A stretch of 64,000 nucleotides of DNA from assembly GCA_902620425.1 (NCBI GenBank), contig CACNHX010000002.1:139127-203126 (forward strand), given 5' to 3'. Under the pieces are notes generated by a model, which was not told the origin of the DNA, did no database searches, and was given only the letters and a program-made list of their open reading frames with translations. The stretch comes from an uncultured Alphaproteobacteria bacterium (GTDB lineage Bacteria; Pseudomonadota; Alphaproteobacteria; HIMB59; GCA-002718135). Below, one piece after another: positions 10,360 to 19,420 of the stretch; position 1 is the first letter of the stretch, and each line of letters begins with the position of its first letter. Position numbers and translations under genes: made by a program.

Positions 10360-11252
10360 TGTCAAAAAAAATTATAGAATTAGCCGATAAACTAAAAAGT
10401 AAAATTTACTCAGATTATAATGCTGGTAAACATACATGGTTCAGAACTGGAGGTAATGCAAAAATATTTGCCATAGTTGAAGATAATTTAGAGTTAGAAA
10501 TTATATTAAATGAAATAAATAATGAAAATTTTTATATATTAGGCGCTGGTTCAAATCTTTTAATTAGAGATAATGGTTATAATGGAACTCTCATAAAATT
10601 AGGTAAAGGTTTTAATACTATTAATATTAATGATAACAAACTTGAAGTTGGTGCTAGTATTTTAGATATTAATCTATCAAATTATGCATTAAGAAAAAAT
10701 ATAGAAGGTTTTGAATTTTATAGTGGTATTCCAGGATCAATAGGTGGTGCAGTAAAAATGAATGCTGGTTGTTATGGTTCGGAAACTGTAGATGTTATAA
10801 ATAGTATAGAAATTTGTGATAATTTTGGTCAAAGAAAAACAATAACAAAAAATAAACTAAATCTAAAATATAGATCTTCAAAAATAAATAATACAGATAT
10901 AGTTACAAAAGCTATATTTAATTTTAATTATGGAGATCAAAACTCAATAAAAAACAAAATTAATGAAATAAAGAAAAAACGTTTAGAATCTCAGCCAATT
11001 AAAAATAAAACTTCTGGTAGTACTTTCAAAAATCCTAAAAATCTACATGCGGCAAAACTAATCGAGGAAGCAGGATGTAAAGGGAAAAATTATGGTGATG
11101 CATATGTGAGTGATCAGCATGCAAATTTTATTATAAATAGGGGAAGTGCGTCAGCAACAGATATAGAAAACCTAGGAAAAAGTATTGTAGAAAAAGTATA
11201 TGCCAAATTCAATATAAAATTGGAATGGGAGGTAAAAATAATAGGTGAGTAA
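10359..11252 (+). CDS. murB: UDP-N-acetylenolpyruvoylglucosamine reductase MurB
   Basis: MurB is the FAD- and NADPH-dependent reductase that makes UDP-MurNAc. The FAD-binding segments LGAGSNLLIRD and the stretch ending SIGGAVKMNAGCYG are clear, and GSTFKNP and a C-terminal catalytic glutamate region (EWEVKIIG) are present. At 297 residues it is the short type lacking the extra loop of E. coli MurB, which is usual in alphaproteobacteria. It overlaps ddl by eight bases. Confidence 0.95.
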   Translation: MSKKIIELADKLKSKIYSDYNAGKHTWFRTGGNAKIFAIVEDNLELEIILNEINNENFYILGAGSNLLIRDNGYNGTLIKLGKGFNTININDNKLEVGASILDINLSNYALRKNIEGFEFYSGIPGSIGGAVKMNAGCYGSETVDVINSIEICDNFGQRKTITKNKLNLKYRSSKINNTDIVTKAIFNFNYGDQNSIKNKINEIKKKRLESQPIKNKTSGSTFKNPKNLHAAKLIEEAGCKGKNYGDAYVSDQHANFIINRGSASATDIENLGKSIVEKVYAKFNIKLEWEVKIIGE

Positions 11253-12195
11253 TAAAAAAATTTTAATTTTAGAAGGTGGTAATAATGAAGAACATGATGT
11301 ATCTTTAGTAACCTCTAGAGAAATTCAAAAAATTCTTAATCAAAATAAATTGAAGTTTAAGACTTTAAGAGTTAATCCTAAAGACTTTCATAAAAAAATA
11401 ATCAATTATAAAAATTTTCTTTGTATTAATGCTTTACATGGGCCTTTTGGTGAAGATGGACAAACTCAAAAAATTTTAAAAAAAAATAAAATTCCTTTTT
11501 CTCATTCAAATATAAAATCATCTAATCTATGTTTTAATAAATCTGCATCTAAGAAAGAAATTATTAAAAATAAATTAATGACACCAAAGTATTATCTTTT
11601 AAATATAAATGATTTGAATGAGAAGAAATTAATTACTATCAAAAGTAAGTTAAAGAAATTTGTAATTAAGCCCAATAGAAGTGGTTCAAGCTTTGGTATT
11701 AAAATAATTAAAAATCAAAAAGAATTTGATATTTTAATTTCTTATTTGGAAGAATTTAAAAAGAAACTTAATAATCACAAAGAAATTTTAATCGAAGAGT
11801 ACATATCTGGTAGGGAGCTTACAGTTTCAACTATTAAATTAGATAAAAAAATTCACGCACTTGCAGTTACAGAGATAAAATCAAAAAATAATTTCTTTGA
11901 TTATAAAGCAAAATATTCAAAAGGTTACGCAAAACATATTTTGCCAGCTAAATTAAATAAAATAAATTATAATAAATGTCTTAAATTTGCTACTAAAACT
12001 CATAAACTCTTAGGTTGTAATTCAATTGCAAGAACTGACTTTATTTTTGATACAAAAAAAAATAAAATATTCTTTTTAGAAACAAATACTCAACCTGGAC
12101 TTACTCCTATATCTCTATTACCCGAACAAGCAAATTATAAAGGTTTACCTTTTTCAGAAATTATTTTTATATTGATCAAAAATTTAAATTATTAG
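11245..12195 (+). CDS. ddl: D-alanine--D-alanine ligase
   Basis: This ATP-grasp enzyme makes D-Ala-D-Ala for MurF. The substrate motif HGPFGEDGQ, the glycine-rich loop KPNRSGSSFG, EEYISGRELTV and the metal-binding ETNTQPGLTP are all present in 316 residues. The start is a GTG inside the end of murB, and the stop is TAG. ftsQ begins one base after the stop. Confidence 0.95.
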   Translation: MSNKKILILEGGNNEEHDVSLVTSREIQKILNQNKLKFKTLRVNPKDFHKKIINYKNFLCINALHGPFGEDGQTQKILKKNKIPFSHSNIKSSNLCFNKSASKKEIIKNKLMTPKYYLLNINDLNEKKLITIKSKLKKFVIKPNRSGSSFGIKIIKNQKEFDILISYLEEFKKKLNNHKEILIEEYISGRELTVSTIKLDKKIHALAVTEIKSKNNFFDYKAKYSKGYAKHILPAKLNKINYNKCLKFATKTHKLLGCNSIARTDFIFDTKKNKIFFLETNTQPGLTPISLLPEQANYKGLPFSEIIFILIKNLNY

Positions 12196-12196
12196 T

Positions 12197-12970
12197 ATGA
12201 ACAATATTAATAGAAGAAGATATGTCTTAAGTTTCAGATCATTTACTTATTTTTGTATTTTCTTATTTTTAATTATTTTTTCATTTTTAGTGTATTCTAA
12301 CAAAAATAAGTTAATTGAAACTTCTAAAAATATAATTCAGAGTTTTTCAGAAAACTTTCAATATCAATTTACAAAATTTGATATTTCAGGTTTGGAGAAA
12401 ATCGAATTCAAATTTGTAGAGGATAAACTGCAAAATTATATAGGATCTTCTATTTTTTTATTACCATTGGATCAAATTAATGATTCAATAAAAGATAATA
12501 ATTGGGTCAAACAAATATATTTAAATACAAATTATAAAGATACTCTATTTATTAGGATTGAAGAATATAAACCATTAGGAATTTATTTATTTAACGATAA
12601 ATACTTTGTTTTTGATAAAAATGGAAAAATTATAGATCAAATTAATATTACAGATTTCACTCATCAGTCATTATTAATTTTTAAGGGTAATTCTTCAAAC
12701 TTAAAAGCTAATTCACTAATTAATATTTTAAAAAATAATAATTTTGAAAAAAAATATCAAATAGAGAGTTTAGAATTTATAAATAAAAGAAGATGGGATA
12801 TAAATTTATACAGCGATGTGAAATTAATGCTTTCAGAAGAAGATCCAAATAAATCTATTCAGAATTTTATTATGATCCAAAATAAACTTAGCGAAACAGA
12901 TATTCATAATATACAAAGATATGATTTAAGAAATTTAAAAAAAACAATTTTAATAAATTTAAATGATTAA
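12197..12970 (+). CDS. ftsQ: Cell division protein FtsQ
   Basis: FtsQ is a bitopic divisome protein. A short basic cytoplasmic N-terminus (NINRRRY) precedes one transmembrane segment at about residues 15-32, then a POTRA-like domain beginning near FDISGLEKIE and a beta domain. FtsQ sequences diverge strongly, so the call rests on this topology, the 257-residue length and the position between ddl and ftsA. It overlaps ftsA by eight bases. Confidence 0.9.
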   Translation: MNNINRRRYVLSFRSFTYFCIFLFLIIFSFLVYSNKNKLIETSKNIIQSFSENFQYQFTKFDISGLEKIEFKFVEDKLQNYIGSSIFLLPLDQINDSIKDNNWVKQIYLNTNYKDTLFIRIEEYKPLGIYLFNDKYFVFDKNGKIIDQINITDFTHQSLLIFKGNSSNLKANSLINILKNNNFEKKYQIESLEFINKRRWDINLYSDVKLMLSEEDPNKSIQNFIMIQNKLSETDIHNIQRYDLRNLKKTILINLND

Positions 12971-14183
12971 AGCTGGTTTAGATATTGGTAATTCAAAAAT
13001 ATCATGTGTCATTGCTGATTATAAAAATACCAAAAATATTAATATATTATCAATTTCTAGTGTTCCTAATAATAATATTAAAAAAAATATTATTTTAAAT
13101 TTTGAAAATTTACATGATCAGATTAAATCTTTAGTAATTGAGGCTGAAAAACAATCTCAAACAAAATTAAATTCTATTAATCTTAATTTATCTCTTTTAA
13201 ATTCTAATTCTCATTACTACAATTCAGAAATAGAATTAAAAAATGAGAGAATTTCTGAGTTACATCTAAAAAAAATAATTAATCAATCAGAATATTTTAA
13301 TAATCAAAATGAAAAATTTGAAATATTTAATAACATAACTTCGTATGATATTGATAATAACCTGTATTTTAATGCTCCGATTGGAAATTATTCAGATAAT
13401 ATTAAAATAAATTTTTATAAAATATATATTCAAAAAAAATATTCAAATAATATTTCCAGTGTTATTAAAAAATTGAAACTTAATATTGATAATTATATTC
13501 CTTCTCCATTATCCTCATCTTTATCATCACTTACAAAAGATGAAAAAGAACTTGGAACTATATGTTTAGATTTGGGTCATTCCACATCTTCTATATCAGT
13601 ATTTGAGAATAATAAATTTGTGTATGGAGATGCAATAGGTATTGGCAGTAATAACGTTACATTGGATATTGCTAGAGGTTTATCAACTACAATTTCAAGT
13701 GCTGAAAGGTTAAAAACTTTATATGGCTCTCTAGTTTCATCGCCTAGCGATGATCATGAAATAATAGAAATACCAATTGTTTCAGGTGATAAAAATACGT
13801 TTAAACAAATTACAAGGTCGAGCTTAAACGCTATTATTAAACCGCGTATTGAAGAAACTTTAGAAATGATATGGCAAAAAATTAAAGATAACAATTTAAA
13901 CAATAAAAAATTAAATAATGTAGTTCTAACCGGCGGTGGGGCAATGATGGATAATATTGAAAAATATGTAGAAACAATTTTTGCAAGTGGCGTAAGAGTA
14001 TCAAATCCCTTAGAACAATTAAATTTGGATAATAATTTTAAAAAACCAAATTTTTGCGACATTGTTGGATCTATATTGTATGATCAAGATTTATTTAAAA
14101 TCGATTTTTTAGCAAATCATTCAAAAACTTTAAAAAAACGTGGAATTTCCAGCTTTTTTACTTGGCTTGATCAGTATATTTAG
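12963..14183 (+). CDS. ftsA: Cell division protein FtsA
   Basis: FtsA is an actin-like ATPase that tethers FtsZ to the membrane. Actin-fold phosphate motifs are seen at the N-terminus (AGLDIGNSKI), in the second domain (CLDLGHSTSS) and in the adenosine site (VLTGGGAMM). The C-terminus ends with an amphipathic stretch (SSFFTWLDQYI) that fits a membrane-targeting helix. The 406-residue sequence is rather divergent in the 1C domain. The stop is TAG. A 79-base gap with regulatory-looking structure separates it from ftsZ. Confidence 0.93.
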   Translation: MIKAGLDIGNSKISCVIADYKNTKNINILSISSVPNNNIKKNIILNFENLHDQIKSLVIEAEKQSQTKLNSINLNLSLLNSNSHYYNSEIELKNERISELHLKKIINQSEYFNNQNEKFEIFNNITSYDIDNNLYFNAPIGNYSDNIKINFYKIYIQKKYSNNISSVIKKLKLNIDNYIPSPLSSSLSSLTKDEKELGTICLDLGHSTSSISVFENNKFVYGDAIGIGSNNVTLDIARGLSTTISSAERLKTLYGSLVSSPSDDHEIIEIPIVSGDKNTFKQITRSSLNAIIKPRIEETLEMIWQKIKDNNLNNKKLNNVVLTGGGAMMDNIEKYVETIFASGVRVSNPLEQLNLDNNFKKPNFCDIVGSILYDQDLFKIDFLANHSKTLKKRGISSFFTWLDQYI

Positions 14184-14262
14184 ATAATACTATATATAGT
14201 AAATTATATTGACGATTTCGAACATAAATCGTTAAAAACTATTTAAAACGGCGGAGATTACA
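14184..14262 (+). promoter_or_regulatory. ftsA-ftsZ intergenic region: putative ftsZ promoter/operator
   Basis: This is the first real gap in the dcw cluster. It contains a 14-base perfect palindrome (TACTATATATAGTA, 14188-14201), a TTGACG -35-like hexamer at 14209-14214, an inverted repeat ACGATTT/AAATCGT with a seven-base loop (14212-14232), and TTAA-N7-TTAA at 14232-14246, which matches the CtrA half-site pattern. A GGAG ribosome site at 14253-14256 lies six bases before the ATG. The -10 is unclear (TTAAAA at 14232-14237 at 17-base spacing). A separate ftsZ promoter is likely, but the operator assignments are inference. Confidence 0.5.
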
Positions 14263-15912
14263 ATGACTATCAATATTTCAATACAAGATGTAGAGCAAAA
14301 CTTACATCCCAAAATAACAGTTTTAGGGGTAGGTGGTTCTGGCGGAAATGCAGTTAACAACATGATTAATGCTAATTTGGAAGGTGTAGATTTTTTAATA
14401 GCTAATACAGATGCACAAGCTTTACAAATTTCAAGTTGTCCAAATAAAATTCAATTAGGATTAAACAGCACAAAAGGTTTAGGCGCAGGAATGAGACCTG
14501 ATATTGGAAGACAGGCTGCTGAAGAAGCAATTCAAGATCTAAGTGAAAAATTTGAAGGTAGTCATATGCTTTTTATAGCTGCTGGAATGGGTGGTGGTAC
14601 TGGTACAGGAGCTGCTCCAGTAATTGCTAAACTAGCAAGAGAAAAAGGAATTCTGACTGTTGGTGTAGTAACTAAACCTTTTCATTTTGAGGGCTCTCAA
14701 AGGATGAAGTTAGCTGAGAAAGGAATTAAAGAACTGCAACAGTATGTTGACACATTGCTAACAATACCAAACCAAAATTTATTTAGAATTGCTAATGAAA
14801 AAACAACTTTTTCTGATGCTTTTAAGATGGCAGATGATGTGTTGTATGCAGGTGTTAGAGGTGTTACAGATCTTATGGTTCAACCTGGAATGATAAATTT
14901 AGATTTCTCAGATATCAAAACTGTAATGTCTGAAATGGGTAAAGCTATGATGGGTACTGGTGAAGCACAAGGCGAAGGTAGAGCAATTGCAGCTGCTGAA
15001 GCAGCTATTGCAAACCCATTAATTGATGATGTGTCATTAAAAGGTGCAAAAGGATTAATAATTAATATTACTGGCGGAAAAGACATTACCCTTTATGAGG
15101 TTGACGAAGCTGCAAATAGAATCAAACAAGAAATTGATGAAGAAGCAAACATTATTTACGGAACTACTTGCGATGATAGACTTGAAGGCGTTGTAAGAGT
15201 TAGCATTGTAGCCACAGGTATTGATGTAAACAATAATATATCAGCTAAACCCATAGAAAGCTTTGCACCAATAAATATAAATAATGATATTTATAAACAA
15301 GATATAGAAAAATCAGAGTTATTGTCTGAAAGTACTATATTGCAGGAAAATGCCTCACAAGATGGGAGTATTCTAGATGAAGAGATTAAGGAGATAGCTA
15401 ATGGTGGAGTGCTTAATAACAAAAATTCTGATAACATTAATGTAGATGAGCAAACAAATATTAACCAATTAGAGATTTCAAGCTTAGAAGAAAATATTGA
15501 TGATAAAGAATTTATTCAAAACGAAGCTTCACAAAATCTAGATCAAATTGAAACAGATAATATTTCTGAGGAAATATCAAGCTCTTCTTTAGATATAGAT
15601 AAAACAAATGAAGCAAGTGTAAGAAGGTTAAGTTTATTTGATACCCTTTCTACTGAAAATAAATCTGAAGATATAGCTGCAGAAAATGATATTTTTACTA
15701 AGACGGAACCTGTTTTTGCTACTTCAGAGGAAAAGATTGAAGAAAATGACTCTGAGGACAACAATTCTAAAGATGATAACTTAAGCACTGTTGAAAAAGA
15801 GGAATTCAGTGCTGAAGAGAGTGAATCTTCTGAAATAGATGATGAGTTCAATCAGGAGACACAGGAAGAACTTTTAGATATACCAACTTTCCTTAGAAGA
15901 CAGGCTAATTAG
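14263..15912 (+). CDS. ftsZ: Cell division GTPase FtsZ, with long acidic C-terminal linker
   Basis: FtsZ is the tubulin-like GTPase that forms the division ring. The tubulin signature GGGTGTG is at residues 110-116, and the N-terminal [11 protein letters not shown] and catalytic-loop segments are intact. The globular core ends around residue 320. It is followed by about 210 residues rich in Glu, Asp, Ser and Asn with no predicted fold, then the conserved C-terminal peptide DIPTFLRRQ that binds FtsA-type partners. The total of 549 residues is much longer than the roughly 380 of E. coli FtsZ, but long linkers are known in alphaproteobacteria. A recognisable Shine-Dalgarno GGAG precedes the ATG, unlike most genes upstream. 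Confidence 0.97.
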   Translation: MTINISIQDVEQNLHPKITVLGVGGSGGNAVNNMINANLEGVDFLIANTDAQALQISSCPNKIQLGLNSTKGLGAGMRPDIGRQAAEEAIQDLSEKFEGSHMLFIAAGMGGGTGTGAAPVIAKLAREKGILTVGVVTKPFHFEGSQRMKLAEKGIKELQQYVDTLLTIPNQNLFRIANEKTTFSDAFKMADDVLYAGVRGVTDLMVQPGMINLDFSDIKTVMSEMGKAMMGTGEAQGEGRAIAAAEAAIANPLIDDVSLKGAKGLIINITGGKDITLYEVDEAANRIKQEIDEEANIIYGTTCDDRLEGVVRVSIVATGIDVNNNISAKPIESFAPININNDIYKQDIEKSELLSESTILQENASQDGSILDEEIKEIANGGVLNNKNSDNINVDEQTNINQLEISSLEENIDDKEFIQNEASQNLDQIETDNISEEISSSSLDIDKTNEASVRRLSLFDTLSTENKSEDIAAENDIFTKTEPVFATSEEKIEENDSEDNNSKDDNLSTVEKEEFSAEESESSEIDDEFNQETQEELLDIPTFLRRQAN

Positions 15913-15975
15913 TAACCAAACTATTATCTGCAATATTTTGAAATATTAGGTTAGTTGTTAAGAGCGTCAAAAATA

Positions 15976-15981
15976 TATAAT
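15976..15981 (+). promoter_or_regulatory. Possible lpxC -10 box overlapping the ftsZ terminator
   Basis: A perfect TATAAT at 15976-15981 sits 15 bases after TTGTTA (15955-15960). Transcription from it would start about 15988, inside the 5' arm of the downstream hairpin. Such an lpxC message would lack the full hairpin and have a leader of only about 26 bases. The spacing is short for a sigma-70 promoter, so this is tentative. Confidence 0.35.
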
Positions 15982-16012
15982 AAAAAAGTGCTGAAATTAG
16001 CACTTTTTTTTT
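15982..16012 (+). terminator. Rho-independent terminator after ftsZ
   Basis: An AAAAAGTGCT arm, a GAAATT loop and an AGCACTTTTT arm form a strong hairpin that continues into a T-run ending at 16012. It would end dcw transcription. It is unusual in abutting the next gene: the lpxC ATG is at 16015, two bases after the T-run. Confidence 0.85.
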
Positions 16013-16014
16013 AA

Positions 16015-16887
16015 ATGATAGACATTTCAAATTATTCTAAAAATCAACAAACAATAGGTGAACCAATATCAATTAATGGAATAGGGTTACATTCAGGACT
16101 AGATGTAAACATGAAATTATATCCTGCTGAAGCTGATTATGGAATAAAGTTTATACGAAAGGATCTTGATAAAAATAACATCATTGAAGCCATATGGTCA
16201 AATGTAACTAATACAAAATTAAGCACAACTATAAGTAATCAAAATGGTGCAAGTGTCTCAACAATTGAGCATTTGATGAGTGCTCTGTCTGGACTTCATA
16301 TAGATAATATCAAAATTGAAATTGATGGGCCAGAAGTCCCAATAATGGATGGAAGTTCAATAAAGTTTGTTGATCTTATTGATCAAGCTTCGACTCAAAG
16401 TTTAAATAAAAAAAGAAAAATTTTAAAAGTTAAAAAAAATATTAAGGTAGAAAATAATGATTCATCTGTTGAATTAAAACCAAATAATCAGTTTTCAATC
16501 GATTTTGAAATTGATTTTCCTAGTAAATTAGTCAGCAAACAAAGCTGTCAACTACAACTAGTAAATGGCAACTATAAAACTGATATTGCATCAGCACGCA
16601 CCTTTGGATTTGAAAGAGATGTCGATATGCTGAGATCAAATGGTTTGGCACTAGGAGGTTCTTTGGATAACGCAGTTGTTGTTGGAGAAAGTAAAATACT
16701 TAATTCAGATGGATTACGTTTTAAGGATGAGTTTGTAAGACATAAAATTCTTGATTCTATCGGAGATTTGTATTTAGCTGGATCCCCAATTCATGGATTT
16801 TTTTTAGGTAACAAATCAGGTCATCATTTAAATAACTTATTATTAAGATCTTTATTTGCTGATAAAGATAACTACGAATATATTTAG
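16015..16887 (+). CDS. lpxC: UDP-3-O-acyl-N-acetylglucosamine deacetylase LpxC
   Basis: LpxC is the zinc enzyme for the committed step of lipid A synthesis. The zinc and catalytic motifs are present: TIEHLMSALSG with the first zinc histidine, and HKILDSIGDLYL with the second zinc histidine and aspartate, followed by a C-terminal GHHLNN histidine. The N-terminal ISINGIGLHSG fits the ATG at 16015; the next in-frame ATG would remove this conserved segment. At 290 residues it matches the family. It follows ftsZ as in most alphaproteobacteria and shows that the cell makes lipopolysaccharide. It ends directly against the convergent fumC stop. Confidence 0.95.
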   Translation: MIDISNYSKNQQTIGEPISINGIGLHSGLDVNMKLYPAEADYGIKFIRKDLDKNNIIEAIWSNVTNTKLSTTISNQNGASVSTIEHLMSALSGLHIDNIKIEIDGPEVPIMDGSSIKFVDLIDQASTQSLNKKRKILKVKKNIKVENNDSSVELKPNNQFSIDFEIDFPSKLVSKQSCQLQLVNGNYKTDIASARTFGFERDVDMLRSNGLALGGSLDNAVVVGESKILNSDGLRFKDEFVRHKILDSIGDLYLAGSPIHGFFLGNKSGHHLNNLLLRSLFADKDNYEYI

Positions 16888-18273
16888 TTAAATCATTTTC
16901 TTTGGATCAACTATCCTATCAAATTCTTTTGCAGAAATTAATTTTAATTTTAATGCCGCTTCTTTAAGAGTCAAATTTTCATCAAATGCTTTTTTAGCAA
17001 TTTTTGCTGCATTATCATATCCAATACTTTTATTTAAGGCAGTTACCAGCATTAAAGAGTTATTTAAATGATTATCAATTATTTCTTTGTTTGCTTGTAA
17101 TCCCTTTAAACAATTTTTATTAAAACTTTTAATACCATCACTAAGGAGATTTACAGATTGTAGAATGTTAAAGGCTATAACTGGTTTATATGTATTTAAT
17201 TGAAAATGACCATTTGCACCAGCAAGATCTACAGTCGTGCTATTTCCAATTACTTGAACACATACCATGCTTAAGGCTTCAATTTGAGTAGGGTTTACCT
17301 TTCCTGGCATAATTGATGATCCAGGTTCATTAACAGGCAAAATTAGCTCTCCTAAACCAGATCTAGGTCCAGATGCTAAAAATCGAATATCATTTATTAT
17401 TTTTAATAATGAAATTGATAAAGTTTTTAAAGAATTTGAAAAATTAATTAGTGGATCATGAGATGCTAAAGACTCAAATTTATTTTGAGATGGTTTATAA
17501 TTATCCCAAGTAAGTTTATTCAAATATTTACAAAATACGTGATCAAATTTTTTTGGTGCATTAATTCCAGAACCTACGGCAGTCCCACCTTGAGCAAGAT
17601 ATCTCAATTCTGATTTTGAAATTTCTATTCTTTTTAAACAAGCTTGTAATTGAGAACAAAAGGCAGAAAACTCATCACCTAAAGTAATTGGTGTTGCATC
17701 TTGAGTATGAGTTCTTCCTATTTTAATTATATTTTGAAATATTTTTTTCTTTTTTTGAAATTCTTTTATTAGATCTTGAAGATTTGGAATTAAATTTTTT
17801 ATTGATAACTCATTTATTGCAACATGCATTATTGTTGGAAAGGTATCATTGGATGATTGAGATAAATTTACATGATCATTTGGGTGAATAGGTTTTTTAC
17901 TTCCAATTTTTCCATTTAATGTTTTAATAATATGATTACTAATTACTTCATTTGCATTCATATTAGTTTGAGTTCCTGATCCAGTTTGCCATACTGATAA
18001 TGGAAACTCTTCAATAAGTTTTAAATTAATAATATTATCACAGGCTTTAGATATTAATAAACCCAATTTTTTATCTATAACACCTAGTTCTATGTTTGCT
18101 TGTGCAGCTGCTTTCTTTTGTTTACCCAATGCTATAATCAATTCTGATGGTATTTTCTCACTGCCAATTTTAAAATTTTCTAAGGATCTTTGAGTTTGTG
18201 CACCCCAGAGTTTATTTTTATCAATTTTTTTGGAACCTAAACTGTCAAATTCTATTCTTTTTTTATTAGTCAT
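16888..18273 (-). CDS. fumC: Class II fumarate hydratase FumC
   Basis: This homotetrameric, iron-independent fumarase interconverts fumarate and malate in the TCA cycle. The superfamily signature GSSIMPGKVNPTQ is intact, as are SGTQTNMNANEVI and GRTHTQDATP, which hold substrate-binding and catalytic residues. Length, 461 residues, is typical. The gene converges on lpxC with no bases between the two stops and diverges from gpmA across 41 bases. Confidence 0.96.
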   Translation of the reverse strand: MTNKKRIEFDSLGSKKIDKNKLWGAQTQRSLENFKIGSEKIPSELIIALGKQKKAAAQANIELGVIDKKLGLLISKACDNIINLKLIEEFPLSVWQTGSGTQTNMNANEVISNHIIKTLNGKIGSKKPIHPNDHVNLSQSSNDTFPTIMHVAINELSIKNLIPNLQDLIKEFQKKKKIFQNIIKIGRTHTQDATPITLGDEFSAFCSQLQACLKRIEISKSELRYLAQGGTAVGSGINAPKKFDHVFCKYLNKLTWDNYKPSQNKFESLASHDPLINFSNSLKTLSISLLKIINDIRFLASGPRSGLGELILPVNEPGSSIMPGKVNPTQIEALSMVCVQVIGNSTTVDLAGANGHFQLNTYKPVIAFNILQSVNLLSDGIKSFNKNCLKGLQANKEIIDNHLNNSLMLVTALNKSIGYDNAAKIAKKAFDENLTLKEAALKLKLISAKEFDRIVDPKKMI

Positions 18274-18314
18274 TACGTATTAACAAATTCTTTATAACAT
18301 ATTATATGTAACTT

Positions 18315-18944
18315 ATGAACAAACTTGTTTTACTTAGACATGGTCAAAGTCAGTGGAATTTAGAAAATAGATTTACTGGATGGAAAGATGTTCCATTAAC
18401 TGAAAAAGGCATTAAAGAGGCTAATAATGCAGGACATTTATTAAAAAAAAATAATATAAAAATTGATAAAGTTTTTAGTAGTGTTTTAGAAAGAGCAAAT
18501 AAAACAGCAGAAATAGCTATGCAAGCATTAGAGATAGAAAATTTACATAAAAATGGAAAATTAATTTATGAAAAAAACCAAAATCTAAATGAAAGGGACT
18601 ATGGAGATTTAGTTGGTTTAAATAAGGCAGAAACTGCTGATAAATTTGGAAAAGAACAAGTACAAATATGGAGAAGATCTTATGATACACCACCACCAAA
18701 CGGAGAGAGTCTTAAAGATGTAGTAGATCGAGTTTCTCCTTATTTTACTGAAACAATTCAACCACATATTTTAAATAAAAAAAATGTTTTAATTGCTGCA
18801 CATGGTAATTCCTTAAGAGCAATTATGATTAAAGTCGGTATGTACAAACCTGAAGAAATATCTTCAATAGAACTGCCAACTGGTAGTCCATTATGTTTAG
18901 ACTATCAAAATGGTGATTTAATTGAACATTATTACTTAGATTAA
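18315..18944 (+). CDS. gpmA: 2,3-bisphosphoglycerate-dependent phosphoglycerate mutase
   Basis: GpmA interconverts 3- and 2-phosphoglycerate in glycolysis and gluconeogenesis. The phosphohistidine motif LLRHGQSQWN contains histidine 9. Glutamate 93 (LNERDYGDL) and histidine 163 (AAHGNSLRA) complete the active site, and FTGWKDVPLTEKG is the usual substrate loop. At 209 residues it is the short alphaproteobacterial form. The stop overlaps the convergent sspB stop by four bases. Confidence 0.95.
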   Translation: MNKLVLLRHGQSQWNLENRFTGWKDVPLTEKGIKEANNAGHLLKKNNIKIDKVFSSVLERANKTAEIAMQALEIENLHKNGKLIYEKNQNLNERDYGDLVGLNKAETADKFGKEQVQIWRRSYDTPPPNGESLKDVVDRVSPYFTETIQPHILNKKNVLIAAHGNSLRAIMIKVGMYKPEEISSIELPTGSPLCLDYQNGDLIEHYYLD

Positions 18945-19372
18945 TTTTTTTTATAATTTGAAAAATTAATTACATTATCCTTCTTTGACATATTGGTTTC
19001 TAGTTTTTTATTTACTTTCTTCTGAACTTTACTTTTTTGCAAAATTAAACCAAAATTAGCTGAAGGATCTGCAAATGAAACAATAGCATTATAATTAATT
19101 TTTAAGTTTGTTTTAATATCACCAAATGAGAGTGTAATAGAAAAATTATTTTTATTTATTTCTAGATCATAATATTCATATTGAATAATAATTGTCATTT
19201 CTTGGGGATATTTTTGTTTTAACCAAATAGGTAATTCAACGTTTTTATGGTTCGTTATAAATGTAACGTAGAGATGATTATTATTTGATAATCCATTATC
19301 TTTTATGTTTTTAAGAATATCTTTAAATACATTTAGCATATTTTTATCCAGTATTTTTTGATATTCAATCAT
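18941..19372 (-). CDS. sspB: SspB-family adaptor for ClpXP (alphaproteobacterial type)
   Basis: SspB-type adaptors deliver ssrA-tagged proteins to ClpXP. The core LPIWLKQKYPQEMTIIIQYEYYDL, which I split here as LPIWLKQKYPQEMT and a following beta strand, and the later FSITLSFG and SFADPSANFGLIL segments match the alphaproteobacterial SspB family. A charged linker rich in lysine leads to a short C-terminal tail (NVINFSNYKK), the position at which SspB docks on ClpX. Length is 143 residues. The tmRNA that encodes the tag lies 2.4 kb away, a suggestive pairing. Confidence 0.85.
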   Translation of the reverse strand: MIEYQKILDKNMLNVFKDILKNIKDNGLSNNNHLYVTFITNHKNVELPIWLKQKYPQEMTIIIQYEYYDLEINKNNFSITLSFGDIKTNLKINYNAIVSFADPSANFGLILQKSKVQKKVNKKLETNMSKKDNVINFSNYKKN

Positions 19373-19420
19373 TTCTGTTTTATTTTTTTATTAAATATTT
19401 AAAGTATTGCAATAAAATTT

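Noticed and set aside
15543-15851. Open minus-strand frame of 102 codons inside ftsZ
   Set aside because: It is the antisense shadow of the low-complexity acidic linker, which avoids stops on the opposite strand.
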